A DNA stretch of 64,000 nucleotides from Thermoleophilia bacterium (GCA_025964555.1 JAOPYQ010000045.1:1-64000); one strand, 5' to 3'; counted from the first letter of the stretch, positions 26,840 through 35,081 are shown. The notes: a model not told the origin generated them from the letters alone. Translations and numbers: made by a program.

Positions 26840-28204
26840 ATGGCTTTGGGGGAAGTCCGGGGATTGCGCGTGATCGATGATGTGCTTCGGCACGTCGAGA
26901 CGACCCGTGCCACGTTCTACGCGGGCGGGCACATCAAGGACCCGCTCTTCTTCGGCGGAACCCGTGGCGGCGTGTCGCGCGCCCTGGCGATCAATCCGGT
27001 CAGGGGCCAGGCCGCCGAGGCGGAGCGACTGCTCACGACGATGGTCGGTGACGAGCCGGCGCTCGCACCGCTGCTCGATGCCGTGCGCAGCGCGCGAGCC
27101 GTGCAGTCGGGCTGGCGTCCCGATCGCGATGTGTTGCTGCGCGTCGCAGCCGACCTCGAGCGCGAGGGCTGGGCCGCGAAGGCGTGGGCGCACGTGCAGC
27201 CGCTCGACCAGGAGGCGCGTGTCGCCGAGCTCGCCCGGATCCGCGAGGCCGGCAACCTCGGTGCGACCCAGGACGACTTCCGCACGATCGCCGGCATCCT
27301 GGGCGACGACGTCGAACGCCGCTACAGCGCTGACGTGCCGCGCGAGATCACCGGCGAGAAGTCGCTGCGAGACGTCGCGCTGCGGATGGCGGAGACCGGC
27401 TCGTACAAGTACCGATACGACCCGTACCACCGCACGACGCTGTACTTCGAGGCGTGGGACGCCGCCCAGATCCCGGTCGAGACGCGTCGCACACGCATCG
27501 CCGAGCTGCTGACCGGCGATCCGCGCGCTCGGACCAAGGACGAGTGGCGCGAACTGTCGGCGCTGCTGCGTGCCGGCGGCCATGACGTGGTCGAGCACCC
27601 CTGGTTTCCCGGACAGCAGCTCGACCGTGCGGCGCGCAACGCGCAGCTCGGTGGCTATGACGAGGCCCTCAGGACGCACCACACCATCGAACAGGTCAAC
27701 GACGTTCGGCGGGCCGAGGTGCGCGCACAGCTGCTCGCTCTCGGCGAGATCGACTCGCTGTCCGCCGACGTGCTGCGCCTCGACAAGCTCGACCAGGTCG
27801 GCCTGCGCGGCGCCGAGGCATCCGCGGTCCGGCTTCGTCACCAGATTCCGCTCACGCCGCAGAGCGCGCGCGTCTGGCTCACCGACGCCCGCGCCGCATT
27901 CGAGGGTGCCACGGTCCAGGGACCTGCCATCCAGCTGCGCGACACGACGATGGAACTCATCGACAAGAACCTCGCGCGCACCAAGGGTGAGCGATGGTGG
28001 CTGCCCAATGACGGCTACATGGACCATCCCGACTACGCCGAACTCGGGCGGATCCGCAGCGCGTACCAGCTCTTCGAGCAGGTCGGTGCCGTGGAGCTGC
28101 CGACCTCCATGCGAACGCCCCGATCGTCGCCGGTGCCTGCCGCTGCTCCTGCGCACGTTGCTCCGGCCCCGACCTCCGCCGCGGACGAGCTCCTGAGCTG
28201 GTGA
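26840..28204 (+). CDS. Unrecognised protein, first of a coupled paralogue pair
   Basis: A 454-residue, mostly helical soluble protein of no family I know. It has no signal peptide, membrane span or cysteine motif. It is paralogous to the next gene along its whole length; the best-kept blocks are RAGGHDVVEHPWFPGQQLD, GAEASAVRLRHQIP and HPDYAELGRIRSAYQLFEQ. Internal helical repeats are suggested by RVAELARIREAG...TQDDFRTIAGIL and RIAELLTGDPRARTKDEWRE. A Pro/Ala-rich linker leads to a C-terminal DELLSW. Its stop overlaps the next start by 4 nt. Function unknown; a structural or binding role is as likely as an enzyme. Confidence 0.85.
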   Translation: MALGEVRGLRVIDDVLRHVETTRATFYAGGHIKDPLFFGGTRGGVSRALAINPVRGQAAEAERLLTTMVGDEPALAPLLDAVRSARAVQSGWRPDRDVLLRVAADLEREGWAAKAWAHVQPLDQEARVAELARIREAGNLGATQDDFRTIAGILGDDVERRYSADVPREITGEKSLRDVALRMAETGSYKYRYDPYHRTTLYFEAWDAAQIPVETRRTRIAELLTGDPRARTKDEWRELSALLRAGGHDVVEHPWFPGQQLDRAARNAQLGGYDEALRTHHTIEQVNDVRRAEVRAQLLALGEIDSLSADVLRLDKLDQVGLRGAEASAVRLRHQIPLTPQSARVWLTDARAAFEGATVQGPAIQLRDTTMELIDKNLARTKGERWWLPNDGYMDHPDYAELGRIRSAYQLFEQVGAVELPTSMRTPRSSPVPAAAPAHVAPAPTSAADELLSW

Positions 28205-29541
28205 CGGTGATGCGACTGGGTGATGCACAGCTGCAGGTGGTCGACGAGGCGCTTCGCCACGTACGGACGACGCACCGCGCGTTCGGCAACGCCGCGGAGA
28301 TGAGCGACCCGTTCCTGTTCGGCGCGACCCGCGGCGGCTTCTCGCGCGCGCGGGAGCTCGCAGCGGCGACCGGCGCTGCAGCCGAGGCAGAGCGGCTGCT
28401 CGCACCGATCGCGGGCGATGAACCCGGGCTGGCGCCGCTCCTCGACGCGGTGCGCGGTGCGCGAGCGATGCAGGAGATGCGGCTCCCCGAACGCGAGGCC
28501 GCGTTCTGGGTCTACGCAGCACTCGATCGAGAACAGTGGGCGGTGAAGGCGTGGAAGCACGTGCTGCCGCTCGACCAGGACGCGCGTGTCGCCGAGCTCG
28601 CTCGGATCCGCACCACGGGATCCGTCAACCTCACGAAGGACGACTGGCGCACGCTCGCCGGCATCGTCGGCGACGACCCCGATGCCACCATCACCGCGGG
28701 CCTCCCGCGCTCGATCGGCGATGCGATGTCACTCCGCAACTTCTCGCTGCGCGCCGCCGAGACGAGCATGTACGACAACCGCACCAGCGGGTACTTCGTC
28801 GGGCACCAGTACTTCGATGCGTGGCAGGCAGCACAGCTGCCGGTCGACGTTCGGCGAGCCCGCATCGACGAGTTGTTCTCCGGCGACCCCGCGGCGCGCA
28901 CCAAGGAGGAGTGGCACGAGCTGACGTCGCTGCTGCGCGCCGGCGGTCACGACCTCGTCGAGCATCCGTGGTTCCCCGGACAGCAGCTCGACGACGCGAC
29001 GCGATCCGCGCAGGTCGTGGGCTACGAGCGCGCCAGGGATGCCGCCCCGATCCTCGAACGTGCCAATGCTGCCGAGCAGGCACGCGTGCGCGACCAGCTG
29101 CTCCGTCCGGGCGATCTCGACCCGCTCGCACAGTCGGTGCTGCGCCGAGGCCAGCTCCACCGGCTCGACATCACGGGCTCCGAGGCCTCCGCGGTGCGGC
29201 TTCGCCACATGCTGCCCACCGACCCTTCCAACGCGCGCGACTGGATGCACGACGTGCGCGCCGCACTCGAGACGGCAACCCCCACCGGTCCGGTCACGCA
29301 GTTGCGCGAAACCGCATACCAGCTCCTCGATCGCAACCTCGCGCGTGTCGATGGTGAGCGCTGGTGGCGTCCCTACGACGGGTACGCGAACCATCCCGAC
29401 TACGCCGAGCTCGGTCGCGTTCGCAGCATCTACCAGCTGCTCGAGCAGGTCGGAGCGATCCCGGTCCACCCGAGCATGCAGCCCGCGCCCCCTGCGCCCG
29501 TTGCTGCTGCGGCGGCGGGCGCCGAGCAGCTCTCCTGGTAG
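28201..29541 (+). CDS. Unrecognised protein, second of a coupled paralogue pair
   Basis: A 446-residue paralogue of the preceding protein, sharing the order of all conserved blocks: LRHVRTTHRAF near the start, AKAWKHVLPLDQDARVAELA, RAGGHDLVEHPWFPGQQLD, GSEASAVRLRHMLP and HPDYAELGRVRSIYQLLEQ. It also ends in a Pro/Ala linker and EQLSW. GTG at 28201 overlaps the upstream stop; an ATG at 28210 aligns better with the paralogue's start and may be the real one. The two were probably born by tandem duplication and have diverged a good deal, so both seem to be maintained. No function can be assigned. Confidence 0.85.
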   Translation: MTVMRLGDAQLQVVDEALRHVRTTHRAFGNAAEMSDPFLFGATRGGFSRARELAAATGAAAEAERLLAPIAGDEPGLAPLLDAVRGARAMQEMRLPEREAAFWVYAALDREQWAVKAWKHVLPLDQDARVAELARIRTTGSVNLTKDDWRTLAGIVGDDPDATITAGLPRSIGDAMSLRNFSLRAAETSMYDNRTSGYFVGHQYFDAWQAAQLPVDVRRARIDELFSGDPAARTKEEWHELTSLLRAGGHDLVEHPWFPGQQLDDATRSAQVVGYERARDAAPILERANAAEQARVRDQLLRPGDLDPLAQSVLRRGQLHRLDITGSEASAVRLRHMLPTDPSNARDWMHDVRAALETATPTGPVTQLRETAYQLLDRNLARVDGERWWRPYDGYANHPDYAELGRVRSIYQLLEQVGAIPVHPSMQPAPPAPVAAAAAGAEQLSW

Positions 29542-29622
29542 TCGTCGAGGACCGTCGGGAACCGAGGACGCGGTCGTCGCGTCTGACGCATGAATCGACC
29601 TGCGACCTCCAGGAGCCGTTCC

Positions 29623-30750
29623 ATGTACCTCGTCCGCTCGCTGTCACTGCCCACCCGTCGTCTCGTGTTCATCGCGCTCGGCGTCGTCGTCGCGATGCTG
29701 CTCGCAGCGGCCCTCGTCCTCGAGCCACCGACCCGCTCGGGATCGACGAGCGATGGTCCTCGCACCGCCGGCACGACCACCAGCGAGCCCAGCCCGAACG
29801 GCGACGCGTTCGGTTCGACCGGTGGGGTCGCCGAGCGTGACGGAGCCGACACCGCCATCGACGACGTCGCGAACGATGCCGTGCCCGGGGTCGCGGGCGG
29901 CGCACCGGATGCCGCGATCGGGATCGGAGCGGAGGAGGCTGCGAAGGCCAACGCCACGGTCGGCCCCACCGCCCCGACCGACCAGCCCGCGATCGCGCCC
30001 GCCACCGGCACCATCGCTCCGGCGGAGCTCGACTCGCGCATCATCCGCAGCGGCAGCATCGAGCTGCGCGTCAAGCGAGCCGGGTTCGAGGACGCATGGG
30101 GCGACGCGCAGTCGGTCGCATCCGCGTTCGGCGGCTACGTGATCGCGGCCTCGCGCAGCGGCGCAGGCGGCGGACCCCGCGCGGGAACCATCTCCATGCG
30201 CATCCCGACCAAGCGCTTCGATGCAGCGGTCGATCGCCTGCGCGAGGTCTCCGGAGCCAAGGTGCGCCGGCTCGACATCTCCAGCCAGGACGTCACCCAG
30301 GAGTTCGTCGACGTGCGCTCACGCCTGCGGCACGACCGCGCCGTCGAAGGACGCCTGCTGTCGCTGCTCGCCCAGACCAAGGGCGTGAGCGAGGTGCTCG
30401 CGGTGCAGTCGCGCCTCGACCAGGTGCAGGAGCAGATCGAGCTCTCGACCGGTCGTCTCGAATACCTCGAGAAGATGACGTCCATGAGCACCGTCGAGGT
30501 CTCGATCACCGCACCCGCGAAGTCAGGCGCCGATCGCGATCAGGACAGCGACGAGCCCGGCGTGCTCACGCAGTCGTTCGTCGACGCCAAGGATCGCCTC
30601 GAGGGCAACGTCGCGGGCGCGATCGTCTGGTTCGGCGGCGCACTTCCCGCGCTCGTCCTGCTCGCAGCGCTCGCCTTCGTCGGGCGCGCCATCTGGCGGC
30701 GCACCCGCCCGGCGACCATCGCTCGGGAGCACGACACCACTGCCGACTGA
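29623..30750 (+). CDS. DUF4349 membrane protein
   Basis: A 375-residue envelope protein. An N-terminal membrane anchor (VFIALGVVVAMLLAAALVL) is followed by a Thr/Ala/Asp-rich linker, then the DUF4349 domain: IIRSGSIELRVKRAGFEDAW, AFGGYVIAASRSGAG, SMRIPTKRFDAAVDRLRE, a coiled-coil stretch (VLAVQSRLDQVQEQIELSTG) and SMSTVEVSITAP. A second membrane helix (GGALPALVLLAALAFVG) is near the C-terminus. The ATG at 29623 has AGGAG 8 nt upstream and is preferred to 29590. The family is widespread in bacteria and of unknown function. Confidence 0.92.
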   Translation: MYLVRSLSLPTRRLVFIALGVVVAMLLAAALVLEPPTRSGSTSDGPRTAGTTTSEPSPNGDAFGSTGGVAERDGADTAIDDVANDAVPGVAGGAPDAAIGIGAEEAAKANATVGPTAPTDQPAIAPATGTIAPAELDSRIIRSGSIELRVKRAGFEDAWGDAQSVASAFGGYVIAASRSGAGGGPRAGTISMRIPTKRFDAAVDRLREVSGAKVRRLDISSQDVTQEFVDVRSRLRHDRAVEGRLLSLLAQTKGVSEVLAVQSRLDQVQEQIELSTGRLEYLEKMTSMSTVEVSITAPAKSGADRDQDSDEPGVLTQSFVDAKDRLEGNVAGAIVWFGGALPALVLLAALAFVGRAIWRRTRPATIAREHDTTAD

Positions 30751-31009
30751 CACCAAAACAGCACTGTGTGCAGGGAGTTCTCGACTAGGTACCTAACGTA
30801 GGTAATTGCACCGATCCGGGATTTCGGGCCCTGCCGCATATTGGAGGCACAGGGAGGCAGCGAGGAGCTTCCCACAGCGACAGGCACATGGATCACGTCC
30901 CGATCCGAGCACTCGTCCCGCTCACGCCACCAACGTCGTCGTCCACATACCTCGCGCAGCGGCTGGATGTCTGTCCCGACTGTCCCACCAGCCCACACAA
31001 GAACTCATG
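30751..31009 (+). ncRNA. Candidate small RNA or short-ORF transcript ended by strong terminator
   Basis: This 260-nt stretch has no convincing long gene on either strand but ends in the best intrinsic terminator of the window, more than 250 nt after the DUF4349 stop. TAGGTA palindromes near 30786-30804 could mark its promoter. A short frame at 30888 (MDHVPIRALVPLTPPTSSS, with CPDC further on) reads through the terminator and is doubtful. It could also be just a long 3' region of the DUF4349 message. It does not match SRP RNA, tmRNA or RNase P RNA signatures that I can recognise. Confidence 0.3.
30786..30804. promoter_or_regulatory. Overlapping TAGGTA palindromes
   Basis: TAGGTACCTA at 30786-30795 is a perfect palindrome. 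It overlaps a second, TACCTA-ACG-TAGGTA, at 30790-30804. A further copy, ACCTAGGT, sits at 31113-31120 before the 98-residue protein gene. These look like regulator binding sites. Confidence 0.45.
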
Positions 31010-31060
31010 GCGGCCCGCATCGACTTCGTCCCTCGATGCGGGCCGCGAGTTTCTTCTTCC
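31010..31060 (+). terminator. Strong intrinsic terminator
   Basis: A perfect 14-bp stem (GCGGCCCGCATCGA at 31010-31023 with 31033-31046) and a 9-nt loop are followed by GAGTTTCTTCTT. This is a classical intrinsic terminator on the plus strand. Confidence 0.85.
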
Positions 31061-31210
31061 CCGATTTCCGGCTCCGGGCCGTCGAATTCCCCAGGTCGGG
31101 CTGCGGGTCCAAACCTAGGTAGTTCGTCCATGTCGGTGACGTCCGGCTCGCCGTACCTTGAGGTCAAGCGGTTCGGAGGGGGCCGCTGGAAACGCCACTC
31201 GGGAGCTTTG

Positions 31211-31507
31211 ATGTCCACCACCGTCACGCTGCAGCTGAACGCCACCAACGTCGCAGGCGATTGGGCCATGCGCCCCGCCGGACTCGCTCGAACGGGCACC
31301 GGCGCGCTGGGTGCCCGCACCCGCAACGTCGCGAGCCGCCGCAGCGACCAGGTCGCCGTCTACCTCAACGAGCTGCGCGGCGCCGTCGAGAGCATCAAGC
31401 GCGGCGCCCACAGCCCCAGCATGGCTGACAGCTACACCGACGTCGCCGAGATCGCCTACGGCACGCCGGCACTGTACTCGGGCATGCGCTTCTACATCGG
31501 CGCCTGA
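31211..31507 (+). CDS. Hypothetical protein, 98 residues
   Basis: A small soluble protein I do not recognise. It begins MSTTVTLQLNATNVAGDWAM, has a basic middle (GARTRNVASRRSDQVAVYL) and a C-terminal half with possible helix ELRGAVESIKRGAH, then SYTDVAEIAYGTPALYSGM and ends FYIGA. There is no signal peptide. GGGAGC lies 7 nt upstream of the ATG. A TAGGTA palindrome lies about 90 nt upstream. The N-terminal style (short Ser/Thr/Val run) resembles that of the HETHH protein, which may be chance. Confidence 0.65.
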   Translation: MSTTVTLQLNATNVAGDWAMRPAGLARTGTGALGARTRNVASRRSDQVAVYLNELRGAVESIKRGAHSPSMADSYTDVAEIAYGTPALYSGMRFYIGA

Positions 31508-31516
31508 CCTGCGCCC

Positions 31517-31957
31517 TCAGGCAGTGGTGGCGGCTTCTGCCTCGTCCTGCCAGACGGTCGCCACCTCGCCACCGGCCGCGGCGATCGCAGCGAGCAGCTC
31601 GCGGTGACGAGCGAGCGTCGGGAGGTCACCCGTCGCACGCACTCGTGAATCGAGCACCGCATCGACCAGCGCCAAGGATCCACCGAACACGGTCTTCCAC
31701 CGCGCCAGCGTGCCGCCCAGCGCGAACGGCGCGCGACCAGCCTCGGCAACGGACACGACGTCCACGCTCCGTACCGCACCTTCGTGCACGTCGAGGCGAA
31801 TCCCGGATGCCTCGACCCCGTGCTCGGCATCGGCGTCGATCACGAGTGCGAGGGGGCCGAACACCCACGACATCGACTCGGTGCGAACTCGGGCTGATTC
31901 CTGCAGGCGGGCGGCGAAGTCCTCGGCCCAGGCGGCGGATGCGAACGAAGCGGTCAT
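31517..31957 (-). CDS. SCP2-like lipid-binding domain protein (putative)
   Basis: A 146-residue soluble protein with a possible SCP2-type fold: a strand-rich first half (SWVFGPLALVIDADAEHGVEA-like strands, RLDVHEGAVRSVDVVSV) and the segment GGTLARWKTVFGGSLALVDA then LDSRVRATGDLPTLARHRELL. That resembles the W...l.g...a.l...i.v.Gd...l pattern of SCP2 proteins. The resemblance is modest and I would not exclude an unrelated fold. The ATG has TAAAGT 6 nt upstream, so it is probably leaderless. It precedes the DagK-type gene on the same strand by 9 nt of separation at its 5' side. Confidence 0.75.
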   Translation of the reverse strand: MTASFASAAWAEDFAARLQESARVRTESMSWVFGPLALVIDADAEHGVEASGIRLDVHEGAVRSVDVVSVAEAGRAPFALGGTLARWKTVFGGSLALVDAVLDSRVRATGDLPTLARHRELLAAIAAAGGEVATVWQDEAEAATTA

Positions 31958-31963
31958 GCGAGG

Positions 31964-31969
31964 ACTTTA
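31964..31969 (-). promoter_or_regulatory. -10-like hexamer of the SCP2-like gene
   Basis: TAAAGT on the minus strand, 6 nt before the ATG at 31955-31957. It overlaps the stop region of the DagK-type gene. Confidence 0.45.
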
Positions 31970-32941
31970 CCGGTTCGAAGCCGGGACCCGCACCGACAGC
32001 GCGCCGGGAATGACGCGCCACGTCGCCGGCGTCTGCCCCACCAGGTCGCCGTCGAGCACGACGCCCTGCGGCTCCGAGCCGTCGGGCACGTCCACTCGCA
32101 GCTCCGTGGCTCGTTCGACGCGCACGAGCGGGTCGAGCACATGGGTTCCCTTGTAGATCTTGGGAAACGTGCGGATGAGCTTGAGCCGGCCGGCTGCGCC
32201 GATGATCACGACGTCGAGCAGGCCGTCGTCGACCTCCGCGTCGGGCGCGACGAGCATCCCGCCACCCATGTACCGGTTGTTGCAGACCGTGATGTCGACG
32301 ATGTCGAGTACCGAGTCGGTGCCTTCGCGGGACGTGAGGCGCACCCTGCGCGGGCGATTGCGTGTCAGGCAGCTCACGGTCGCGACGGCGAACGAACCGT
32401 TGTTGCCGAGCCTCTTGAATGGTCCTTCGACCTTCTGCACGACCTCCGCGCCCATGCCGACGTTGGAGTTGGCGACGAATCCGCGGACGAGCGTACCGTC
32501 GGGCTGCGCCGCCACGTGTGCGTCGACCCCGTCGAGCGGCTGGAAGGCGACCACACCGACGTCGATGCGGCGCGGCGTCCCGGCAAGCGCGACGTGGATG
32601 GCGCCATCCTCGTCCTTGGGGATCTCGAGGCCGCGGGCCATGTCCCCGCCCGTGCCCTGATGGATGACGGAGATGTCGATGTCGTCGCGGACCATGCCGC
32701 TGCCATCGGCGCGGATGCAGCCGGCGACGGTCTCGCCCAGCGTCCCGTCGCCCCCGAGCACGACCAGGCTGCGGGTGCCTTCCTCGAGGATGCGGCGCAC
32801 GAGCCCGATCGCGTCGCCGGGGCCCGTGGTCAGGAAGACCTCGATCGCGTCGTCACCAGCCTCCAGGGCAGCGACGATCCGGCGCCAGCGTCCGGCGGTC
32901 CGGCCACTGGCAGATGCTGGGTTCACGATCACGGCACGCAT
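31967..32941 (-). CDS. Diacylglycerol/sphingosine kinase family protein (DagK/YegS type)
   Basis: A 324-residue soluble lipid kinase with the DAGK catalytic fold. It starts AVIVNPASASGRT, has the nucleotide-binding signature VVLGGDGTLGE (63-67 GGDGT), then QGTGGDMARGLEIP and the C-terminal beta domain with GGGMLVAPDAEVDDGLLDVV. It would transfer ATP phosphate to a lipid hydroxyl such as diacylglycerol, recycling it to phosphatidic acid at the membrane. The ATG has TAGGCG 6 nt upstream. It is on the same strand as the phosphorylase gene upstream but separated by its own likely promoter. Confidence 0.94.
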   Translation of the reverse strand: MRAVIVNPASASGRTAGRWRRIVAALEAGDDAIEVFLTTGPGDAIGLVRRILEEGTRSLVVLGGDGTLGETVAGCIRADGSGMVRDDIDISVIHQGTGGDMARGLEIPKDEDGAIHVALAGTPRRIDVGVVAFQPLDGVDAHVAAQPDGTLVRGFVANSNVGMGAEVVQKVEGPFKRLGNNGSFAVATVSCLTRNRPRRVRLTSREGTDSVLDIVDITVCNNRYMGGGMLVAPDAEVDDGLLDVVIIGAAGRLKLIRTFPKIYKGTHVLDPLVRVERATELRVDVPDGSEPQGVVLDGDLVGQTPATWRVIPGALSVRVPASNR

Positions 32942-32947
32942 GCAGCG

Positions 32948-32953
32948 CGCCTA
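32948..32953 (-). promoter_or_regulatory. -10-like hexamer of the DagK-type gene
   Basis: TAGGCG on the minus strand, 6 nt before the ATG at 32939-32941. Confidence 0.35.
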
Positions 32954-32979
32954 CCCGAAGGGGAGTCGACTCAGACGAG

Positions 32980-33729
32980 TCAGACCGAGGCGAGCGAGCG
33001 TGCGTCCGGCACGCCGACGGTGTCGTCGATCGCGACCTCGAGTGCGATCTCGACCATCTCGTCGACGGCCTTGCGCAGGTCCTCGTCCGTGATGCGGTGG
33101 AACTCGCCATCGACGATCACGTCGCTGACCGTGCACATGGCGGCGGCGCGGATCTTGCGCATCGCGGCGATCGTGAACAGCACGGCGGCTTCCATCTCGA
33201 CGGCCAGGGTGCCGCGGTCGCTCCAGCGCTGCGCCAGCCCGGTATCGGGCTGGTAGAACACGTCGCTCGAGACGATGTTGCCGACGGTGACGTGTCGCTC
33301 CACGGCCTGTGCAGCCTTCACGGCGCTCAGGACCATGCCGAAGTCGGCGGTCGGCGCGTGCATCTCGCCACCCGTGTAGTTGAGGGCCGTGCGGTCCGAC
33401 GGCGTGGCGCTCGTCGCGATGACGAGCTCGCCCATCGTCATGCCCGGCTGCAGGCCGCCGCAGGTGCCGACGCGGATGAGCTTCTTCGCGCCGAGCATGT
33501 TGAGCTCCTCGAACACGATCGCCGCGCTCGGGCATCCCATGCCGGTCGACTGCACGCTCACGGGCTTGCCCTTGAAGGTGCCCGTGTAGCCGAGCATCCC
33601 GCGCTCGCCGTTGACCTGGCGCGCATCCTCGAAGAACGTCTCTGCGATGTACTTCGCGCGGAGCGGGTCGCCGGGAACGAGAACTGCCTCGGCGTAGTCG
33701 CCCTGCTCGGCACGGAGGTGGATCGGCAT
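32980..33729 (-). CDS. deoD: Purine-nucleoside phosphorylase, DeoD type
   Basis: A 249-residue enzyme of nucleoside phosphorylase family 1. It cleaves purine (deoxy)nucleosides with phosphate for base salvage in the cytoplasm. Motifs: MPIHLRAEQGDYAEAVLVPG at the start (the His4 and GDP region of DeoD), ALNYTGGEM-type segments, GCPSAAIVFEEL, LIRVGTCGGLQ, LAVEMEAAVLF (the E-M-E ribose site) and TVSDVIVDGE with the catalytic Asp. The start at 33729 begins the family-typical MPIHL and follows AAAGGA. A TAGATT -10-like element lies at 33767-33772. Length is normal for hexameric DeoD. Confidence 0.95.
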   Translation of the reverse strand: MPIHLRAEQGDYAEAVLVPGDPLRAKYIAETFFEDARQVNGERGMLGYTGTFKGKPVSVQSTGMGCPSAAIVFEELNMLGAKKLIRVGTCGGLQPGMTMGELVIATSATPSDRTALNYTGGEMHAPTADFGMVLSAVKAAQAVERHVTVGNIVSSDVFYQPDTGLAQRWSDRGTLAVEMEAAVLFTIAAMRKIRAAAMCTVSDVIVDGEFHRITDEDLRKAVDEMVEIALEVAIDDTVGVPDARSLASV

Positions 33730-33830
33730 CTGGAGGGTCCTTTCGAGGCAGAAACGGGGCTGGGGGAATCTACACCGTCGCGACGTTCGGCGGCGTCCAC
33801 GCGCGCGCCAACCTGCATCCGGCTGCGGAA

Positions 33831-33877
33831 ATCGCTTGACGCTCCCGTTGATCCGTCGTTTCGTGGAGGTGGGAGCG
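33831..33877 (+). promoter_or_regulatory. Promoter-like block shared with the second MCG gene
   Basis: ATCGCTTGACG-N12-CGTCGTT followed by a TGGAG-TGG run. The same words with the same 12-nt spacing recur at 35082-35128 before the second MCG-family gene. It lies about 50 nt before the start codon, so it is probably their common promoter. Confidence 0.55.
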
Positions 33878-33925
33878 GCGCGCGCCCCTGGACCGGTGTG
33901 CGCCCAGGACGAGGGATCGCCAGAC

Positions 33926-34987
33926 ATGTGTGGATCAGCTGGATCTGTCGGCACGACGCCGACCATTGCCACGAATGCAACTTCCCTGCCGGGTGGGGGC
34001 GCGTCGACGACGACGACCTCCGTCGCAGGGGCGAGCGGCGGCGGCGCGGTGCCGACGCCTCCGGTGTCAGGCGCGGTCGCCGGTGCCGCAGGCGGAGGAG
34101 CGCTCGATTCGATCGCGCCGCTGCTCACGCAGGTGACCGCGGCGATCGAGTCGCTCAAGCAGGCGCTTGCTGGTGGTGGGCTGCTCGGCTCCACACCGCC
34201 CACGGCGCCTCCCGTCGATGGCGGCGGCCCGGCTGGCAAGGTTGCGGGTGAAGCTGGTGCCGGTGCGGCTGGCGGCTGCGGCTGCGGCATGCCTGGCTGC
34301 GGCGGCGGCGATGTTCCGCCCGCGCCCACCCAGACCCCGCCCACGCCCGAGCAGTCGCCCGAGCAGAAGGGTGGCGGCAAGGGCGAGGACAAGGCCGAAG
34401 GCCCGGGCAAGGGCAAGGGCAAGGGCAAGGGTCACGCCAAGGGCAAGGGCAAGGGTCACCAGAAGCACGGCGACCCGGCACAGAATCCCGGTCAGGCGCA
34501 AGGCGGCGGAGGCACCCAGGGCACCGGCGGCACGCAGGGAACTGGCGGCACGCAGGGAACTGGCGGCACGCAGGGCACCGGCGGCTCCCAGGGCGGCAGC
34601 GGATCCGGCGGCGCGACCGGCGGTCCGAGCGGCACCGGTGGCACCGGCACGTTCGACCCGACCGCGAAGTACCAGGGCGTGACGTCGGAGGGCTACTGGC
34701 ACTGGCAGTCGCCGAGCAACACGTGGGTGAAGTCCAACGCGAGCGACGCGCAGGCGAAGTACCTCGTCAAGGATGGAAGTAGCTGGAAGGTCGGCACGCC
34801 GCCCTCGAGCGGCACCGGCACCGGCACCTTCAACCCGACCGCGAAGTACCAGGGCGTGACGTCGGAGGGCTACTGGCACTGGCAGTCGCCCAGCAACACG
34901 TGGGTGAAGTCCAGTGCGAGCGATTCGCTGGCGAAGTACCTCGTCAAGGACGGCAGTTCCTGGAAGGTCGGCACTCCGCCGAAGTGA
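33926..34987 (+). CDS. Gly-rich MCG-family protein with duplicated Trp-rich domain
   Basis: A 353-residue protein of no known family. In order: start MCGSAGSVGT, a Thr/Gly/Ala linker, a helical piece (SIAPLLTQVTAAIESLKQAL, 62-81), a Cys cluster GCGCGMPGCGG (117-127), a Lys/Gly run GKGKGKGKGHAKGKGKG, four GTQGTG repeats, then two near-identical 51-residue domains (243-293, 302-352) each with SEGYWHWQSPSNTWVKS and KYLVKDGSSWKVGTPP. No signal peptide or membrane span is seen. The N-terminal module is shared with the next gene. The start at 33926 is chosen by that homology. Likely a structural or surface protein exported by an unusual route, or an intracellular scaffold. Confidence 0.82.
   Translation: MCGSAGSVGTTPTIATNATSLPGGGASTTTTSVAGASGGGAVPTPPVSGAVAGAAGGGALDSIAPLLTQVTAAIESLKQALAGGGLLGSTPPTAPPVDGGGPAGKVAGEAGAGAAGGCGCGMPGCGGGDVPPAPTQTPPTPEQSPEQKGGGKGEDKAEGPGKGKGKGKGHAKGKGKGHQKHGDPAQNPGQAQGGGGTQGTGGTQGTGGTQGTGGTQGTGGSQGGSGSGGATGGPSGTGGTGTFDPTAKYQGVTSEGYWHWQSPSNTWVKSNASDAQAKYLVKDGSSWKVGTPPSSGTGTGTFNPTAKYQGVTSEGYWHWQSPSNTWVKSSASDSLAKYLVKDGSSWKVGTPPK
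34511..34582 (+). repeat. Four 18-nt tandem repeats encoding GTQGTG
   Basis: Units at 34511, 34529, 34547 and 34565, of which the second and third are identical (GGCACGCAGGGAACTGGC), with a degenerate fifth unit. They stay in frame, so copy-number change would alter linker length only. Confidence 0.85.
34652..34981 (+). repeat. Direct duplication of a 51-codon domain
   Basis: 34652-34804 and 34829-34981 are nearly identical at DNA level, differing at a handful of positions. This points to a recent duplication or gene conversion within the gene. Confidence 0.85.
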
Positions 34988-35028
34988 CACGCGCGCTCAC
35001 GCGTCGCGAGCACCACGCATTCGAACGA

Positions 35029-35053
35029 ACGGGGGTCCCACTGGGGCCCCCGT
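35029..35053 (+). terminator. Hairpin terminator after first MCG gene
   Basis: An 11-bp stem (35029-35039 with 35043-35053, one G-U pair) and a 3-nt loop lie 42 nt after the stop codon. No T-tract follows. It separates the two MCG genes into independent units. Confidence 0.65.
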
Positions 35054-35081
35054 CGTCGTCTACCACCACGTTGGCCGTCAG

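Noticed and set aside
30888-31118. 76-codon frame starting MDHVPIRALV
   Set aside because: It reads through the perfect terminator stem, has no ribosome site and no coding character. I kept only the possibility of a short transcript here.
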